From a bacterium (GTDB lineage: Bacteria > Patescibacteriota > Minisyncoccia > Minisyncoccales > PWPS01): 7,551 nt of DNA. The notes beneath the pieces are model-generated. The model made no database searches and was not told the DNA's origin. It was given only the letters and a program-made list of their open reading frames with translations. Both the position numbers and the translations under genes were made by a program. Each line of letters begins with the position of its first letter. Position 1 is the first letter of the stretch. Where the stretch lies: assembly GCA_018400895.1 (NCBI GenBank), contig JAGYLR010000028.1, positions 1-7,551 on the forward strand. The letters run 5' to 3'. This document shows, piece by piece, positions 5,485 to 7,551 of this stretch.

Positions 5485-5928
5485 ATGCGTGTAATACTTT
5501 TAAAAGATATAAACGGAGTAGGGGATAAATTTGATATAATAGATGTATCTAGTGGATATGCCAGAAATTTTCTTTTTAAAAAAGATTTAGCAAAGATAGC
5601 TTCTTCTGGAGATGTTGTTTTGGCAGAAAAAAGTAAAGCAAAAAGAAAAGAGGTGGAAGAAAAAGAACTGTTGAAGGCTCAAGAAGTTGCAGGGAAACTT
5701 GATGGTATAGAAGTAGAAATACCAGTTAAAGTAGGGGAGAAGGATCAATTATTTGAAGGAGTAACAGCACAGAAGATATGTGATAAGATAGAAGAAGAGG
5801 GCATTAAATTACATAAAGAACAAATAGAGTTAGAACAGCCAATAAAAGAACTTGGAGAGTTTTCTATAAAAGTTTTATTTAAACACAGTTTAGAATCAAT
5901 GATAAAGGTTATAGTAGTGAAAGAATAA
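5485..5928 (+). CDS. rplI: 50S ribosomal protein L9
   Basis: L9 binds 23S rRNA near the base of the L1 stalk and helps maintain the reading frame. The product is 147 aa, against ~148-150 usually. The N-terminal domain shows MRVILLKDINGVGDKFDI and GYARNFL (24-30). The usual Pro-Lys-Gly after FLI is replaced by K-K-D (LFKKDLA). A long charged connecting helix (about 45-75) leads into the C-terminal rRNA-binding domain with QLFEGVTAQKI and PIKELGEFSIKV. It starts 2 nt after the peptidase stop codon with no Shine-Dalgarno, so translation is probably coupled or SD-independent. Linkage to an S41 peptidase rather than rpsF/rpsR is different from the classical rpsF-rpsR-rplI order. Its presence weakly argues against Microgenomates. 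A terminator follows. Confidence 0.97.
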   Translation: MRVILLKDINGVGDKFDIIDVSSGYARNFLFKKDLAKIASSGDVVLAEKSKAKRKEVEEKELLKAQEVAGKLDGIEVEIPVKVGEKDQLFEGVTAQKICDKIEEEGIKLHKEQIELEQPIKELGEFSIKVLFKHSLESMIKVIVVKE

Positions 5929-5933
5929 GAATA

Positions 5934-5963
5934 AAAAATCGTGGTTTTTAAACCACGATTTTT
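5934..5963. terminator. Bidirectional rho-independent terminator between rplI and rpmA
   Basis: There is a perfect 14-bp inverted repeat, AAAAATCGTGGTTT (5934-5947) and AAACCACGATTTTT (5950-5963), with only TT between arms. The A tract on one side and the T tract on the other make it work in both directions, serving the convergent rplI (+) and rpmA (-). It lies 5 nt after the rplI stop and 22 nt from the rpmA stop. Confidence 0.93.
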
Positions 5964-5985
5964 AACTTTATAACCAATTATTATT

Positions 5986-6258
5986 TTATTCTACATTAAC
6001 AATTTTTACAGTTCTTTGTTTACCATCAAATCTTTTCTTTCTTTTAGTAGAAAATTTTATAATACCTTCTTTTAAGGCGTACAAAGTATCATCTTTACCT
6101 TTACTAACATTTTTTCCTGGAAAGAATTTTGTTCCTCTTTGACGCAATATAATATTTCCAACTTTTGCTTTTTCTCCAGAAAAAAGCTTAACTCCTAGAT
6201 ATTTTGGTCTAGAATCTCTTCCTGTTTTAGTTGTTCCTGCACTTTTTGTTGTTGCCAT
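5986..6258 (-). CDS. rpmA: 50S ribosomal protein L27
   Basis: L27 is a ribosomal protein whose N-terminal tail reaches the peptidyl transferase centre. The product is 90 aa from the chosen start, beginning MATTKSAGTTKTGRDS, the counterpart of the family's MAHKKAGGSTRNGRDS. YLGVKLFSGE, GNIILRQRGTKFFPGKNV, GKDDTLYALKEG and a basic C-terminal extension FSTKRKKRF follow. An in-frame ATG 24 nt upstream (6280-6282) would add MYVFNIDN, which is unlike L27 and lies at or above the predicted transcription start, so it was rejected. There is no Firmicutes-type cleavable N-terminal extension. The leader is only ~17 nt and has no Shine-Dalgarno. The usual partner rplU (L21) is not adjacent: the upstream gene is divergent and the downstream gene convergent, so rpmA is a single-gene unit here. 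Confidence 0.97.
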   Translation of the reverse strand: MATTKSAGTTKTGRDSRPKYLGVKLFSGEKAKVGNIILRQRGTKFFPGKNVSKGKDDTLYALKEGIIKFSTKRKKRFDGKQRTVKIVNVE

Positions 6259-6282
6259 ATTATCTATATTAAATACATACAA

Positions 6283-6311
6283 ATGTTACCAAAAATAAAA
6301 GAATTTGTCAA
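6283..6311 (-). promoter_or_regulatory. rpmA promoter, embedded in the divergent small gene
   Basis: On the minus strand a perfect -35 TTGACA (plus-strand 6306-6311) is followed by a 17-nt spacer ending in TGG (extended -10). The -10 TAACAT (6283-6288) comes next. Transcription would start near 6276, ~17 nt before the rpmA ATG. The -10 hexamer covers the ATG of the divergent gene. Confidence 0.7.
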
Positions 6312-6471
6312 AAATAATATATCCGATATACTGCTTCTTATTGCAGTGGTCCTAGCTTGTATGTTTTGTTTTTCTTTAGGATATATAGTGGCTAAGATGG
6401 AAGAAAAAGAACCTCTCTATTTTGAAGAACCAGTATATTTAGATACTTCTTCAATATTATGCGAAGTATAA
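6283..6471 (+). CDS. Small single-pass membrane protein, function unknown
   Basis: The product has 62 aa. A lysine-bearing N-terminus (MLPKIKEFVKNN) is followed by one hydrophobic span (about residues 14-37: ISDILLLIAVVLACMFCF and on to GYIVAK). The C-terminus is acidic (EEKEPLYFEEP...). The LGYIVAK motif after the span resembles small membrane proteins common in CPR genomes, but I cannot name a family. The hydrophobic segment is uncleaved-anchor-like, predicting a short cytoplasmic N-terminus and an external tail by the positive-inside rule. There is no Shine-Dalgarno. A possible TATATT at 6265-6270 lacks a convincing -35, and would give a nearly leaderless message. It diverges from rpmA, 24 nt between start codons, and converges on the xer gene 26 nt downstream with no clear terminator between. 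It could be a chance ORF, but its composition looks genuine. Confidence 0.65.
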   Translation: MLPKIKEFVKNNISDILLLIAVVLACMFCFSLGYIVAKMEEKEPLYFEEPVYLDTSSILCEV

Positions 6472-6497
6472 TAAGGGGTTATGTAATTTTTAGGGGA

Positions 6498-7460
6498 TTA
6501 TTCTTTTAGTTTTTTACCACTGTGATATTTTTTATGTATATCTCGTAATTTCTGACTTGTCATATGGGTATATATTTGTGTCGTAGCTATATTTCTGTGT
6601 CCAAGAAATTCCTGAATTATTCGTAAATCAACTCCTTGTGAAAGAAGATCTGTAGCATATGAGTGTCGAAGTGTGTGAGGAGTTGTCATAGAAGGTATTC
6701 CAGCTTTTTTTGAATACTTCTTAACAATATTTTCTACAGATCTTGCAGTTAGCCGTTTTGACGATTCTGTAGGCCCTTTATGTCTTATAAAAAGGGCTTT
6801 TTCTTTATCTTTGCGGGTATTTAGATACTCTTTGAGGGCTTTTACAGCACGATCACTAAAATAAACTGTGCGAGGATAGCTTCCCTTACCAACAACAACA
6901 ACCTCTAATTCTTCATCTGTTGATTTAATTTTTATTTGATCTTTGTTTAGCGAAACTAATTCAGCAACACGTAATCCAGTAGAAAACAAACTTTCAAGTA
7001 TAGCCTTATCGCGTAATCCTGTTTTGGTTGAAATATCAGGAGATAAAAGTAATTTTTCTAGATGATCTATTCCTAAAAATTTAACTGCACGTTCTTTTTT
7101 TTCTTTTGTTAATTTTATCTTTTCTGCAGGTAAAGAGAGTATATTACGGTCTGTAAAATAATTAAGAAGACCTCGTAGAGCAATAAGGTAGTAGTTACGT
7201 GTTTTTTTCTGTATTGGTTGATTTGTATTTTTATTTATTCTTGAAGAAAGATATACTCGGTAATCCCAGATATGCTCATCTGTTAATTCATGAGGCTTTA
7301 TTTGTTGAAGATTATTCTCTTCAAGCCAGTTAGTAAACTGTCGTAAAAATCTTGAGTATGCTTCTTGAGTTTTATTAGCAACACCTTTTTCTATATCCAA
7401 ATATTCAAAAAAACGTGGAACATGGTCTATTATTGGATTATTATCTTTTTTGAGAGGCAT
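6498..7460 (-). CDS. Tyrosine recombinase, XerC/XerD type
   Basis: This is a site-specific recombinase of 320 aa, slightly longer than the usual ~298-300. It has an N-terminal SAM-like core-binding domain (about 10-110, with NKTQEAYSRFLRQFTNWL). The C-terminal catalytic domain has the full active-site set: R164 (STGLRVAEL), K192 (VVGKGSYPR), H262 and R265 (TPHTLRHSYATDLL), H288 (LGHRNIATTQIYTH) and nucleophile Y297. A basic tail KKYHSGKKLKE closes it. Role: probably chromosome dimer resolution at dif. CPR genomes often encode a single Xer that must do both XerC and XerD jobs, so I assign no letter. An integrase of a mobile element is the alternative, but no attachment-site pair or phage gene is visible. 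The start Met 7458-7460 has no Shine-Dalgarno, and the leader region carries repeats. Confidence 0.93.
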   Translation of the reverse strand: MPLKKDNNPIIDHVPRFFEYLDIEKGVANKTQEAYSRFLRQFTNWLEENNLQQIKPHELTDEHIWDYRVYLSSRINKNTNQPIQKKTRNYYLIALRGLLNYFTDRNILSLPAEKIKLTKEKKERAVKFLGIDHLEKLLLSPDISTKTGLRDKAILESLFSTGLRVAELVSLNKDQIKIKSTDEELEVVVVGKGSYPRTVYFSDRAVKALKEYLNTRKDKEKALFIRHKGPTESSKRLTARSVENIVKKYSKKAGIPSMTTPHTLRHSYATDLLSQGVDLRIIQEFLGHRNIATTQIYTHMTSQKLRDIHKKYHSGKKLKE

Positions 7461-7469
7461 CTTATAAAA

Positions 7470-7497
7470 TTTTCAATTTTCAATTATCAATTTCCAA
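7470..7497. repeat. Four 7-bp tandem repeats upstream of the xer gene
   Basis: Consecutive heptamers are TTTTCAA (7470-7476), TTTTCAA (7477-7483), TTATCAA (7484-7490) and TTTCCAA (7491-7497). The array lies between the recombinase start codon and the palindromic repeat at the right edge. Short AT-rich heptamer arrays of this kind seem to be common intergenic repeats in CPR genomes (recollection). Confidence 0.8.
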
Positions 7498-7511
7498 ACC
7501 TCCACCGTCAT
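7483..7511 (-). promoter_or_regulatory. Possible promoter of the xer gene, formed from repeat sequence
   Basis: On the minus strand ATGACG (plus 7506-7511, 4 of 6 matches to TTGACA) is 17 nt from GATAAT (plus 7483-7488, 5 of 6 to TATAAT). Transcription would start near 7476, ~15 nt before the ATG. The -35 lies in the palindromic repeat and the -10 in the heptamer array. No competing promoter with a good -35 is visible in the window. Confidence 0.35.
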
Positions 7512-7540
7512 TGCGAGGAGTGAAACGACGAAGCAATCCT
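7506..7540. repeat. Widespread palindromic intergenic repeat (GTCATTGCGAGGAG...GCAATC type)
   Basis: GTCATTGCGAGGAG (7507-7520) followed by GACGAAGCAATC (7527-7538) matches a short palindromic repeat seen in many unrelated bacterial genomes, usually as GTCATTGCGAGGAGCGAAG followed by CGACGAAGCAATC. ATTGC (7510-7514) pairs with GCAAT (7533-7537) to form the stem. Longer elements often have an inverted second copy, which would lie beyond the right edge. It is probably a REP/MITE-type element and marks intergenic DNA. Confidence 0.75.
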
Positions 7541-7551
7541 ATGTAAATCGT

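Noticed and set aside
6259..6282. L27 starting at the upstream ATG (adds MYVFNIDN)
   Set aside because: The L27 family starts at MAxxK. The extra codons lie in the predicted leader and the upstream ATG is at or above the likely transcription start.
1..7551. Alternative genetic code with TGA as Gly (as in Gracilibacteria)
   Set aside because: The intact genes contain no in-frame TGA, and Gly positions use GGN. No gene here ends in TGA, but with about ten genes in AT-rich DNA this is not informative. The TGAs in 4321-4711 come from frame breaks.
7461..7551. CRISPR array at the right edge
   Set aside because: The repeats are 7-bp direct units without spacers next to a known palindromic element. 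There is no repeat-spacer periodicity and no cas gene.

Overview
The window is AT-rich and tightly packed, with ordinary housekeeping genes separated by very short gaps. Several features point to an uncultured bacterium of the Candidate Phyla Radiation (Patescibacteria), probably on the Parcubacteria side. These are the compact gene order, lysine-rich proteins, housekeeping genes without Shine-Dalgarno sites, a tRNA gene without an encoded CCA end, and small proteins of a type I associate with CPR genomes. A ribosomal protein L9 gene is present, which argues weakly against Microgenomates, reported to lack it. This placement is inferred from protein character and layout, not from a phylogeny. 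The genetic code looks standard: the long intact genes contain no in-frame TGA.

Left part (1-3209, + strand): the end of grpE, then complete dnaK and dnaJ, form one chaperone operon. DnaJ delivers clients and stimulates DnaK ATPase, and GrpE exchanges the nucleotide. Between dnaJ and the next gene lies an unexplained 97-nt imperfect inverted repeat (3240-3336). It ends 3 nt before a tRNA-Lys(UUU) gene (3340-3411), which is followed by its own terminator.

Middle part (3472-4285, + strand): a self-contained cassette with a strong extended -10 promoter, two small genes and a terminator. Both genes have an identical AAGGAGG site 5 nt before the ATG, and nothing else here has one. The first protein resembles CPR proteins with the STIV-B116-like/DUF1874 pattern. 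The second looks like a highly diverged relative. Their function is unknown, and this is the most interesting part of the window.

Next (4289-5928, + strand) is a membrane-anchored S41 C-terminal processing protease followed 2 nt later by rplI (L9). The protease 3' two-thirds are intact, with the Ser/Lys dyad. Its first ~390 bases carry about seven frame changes although the encoded peptide is otherwise well preserved, so local sequence error or very recent decay is suspected.

Right part (5934-7551): a perfect bidirectional terminator separates rplI from the convergent rpmA (L27, - strand). The rpmA promoter lies inside a divergent gene for a small single-span membrane protein, and its -10 hexamer coincides with that gene's start codon. 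A complete XerC/D-type tyrosine recombinase follows on the - strand. Upstream of it are four heptamer repeats and a widespread palindromic intergenic repeat, cut by or close to the right edge.
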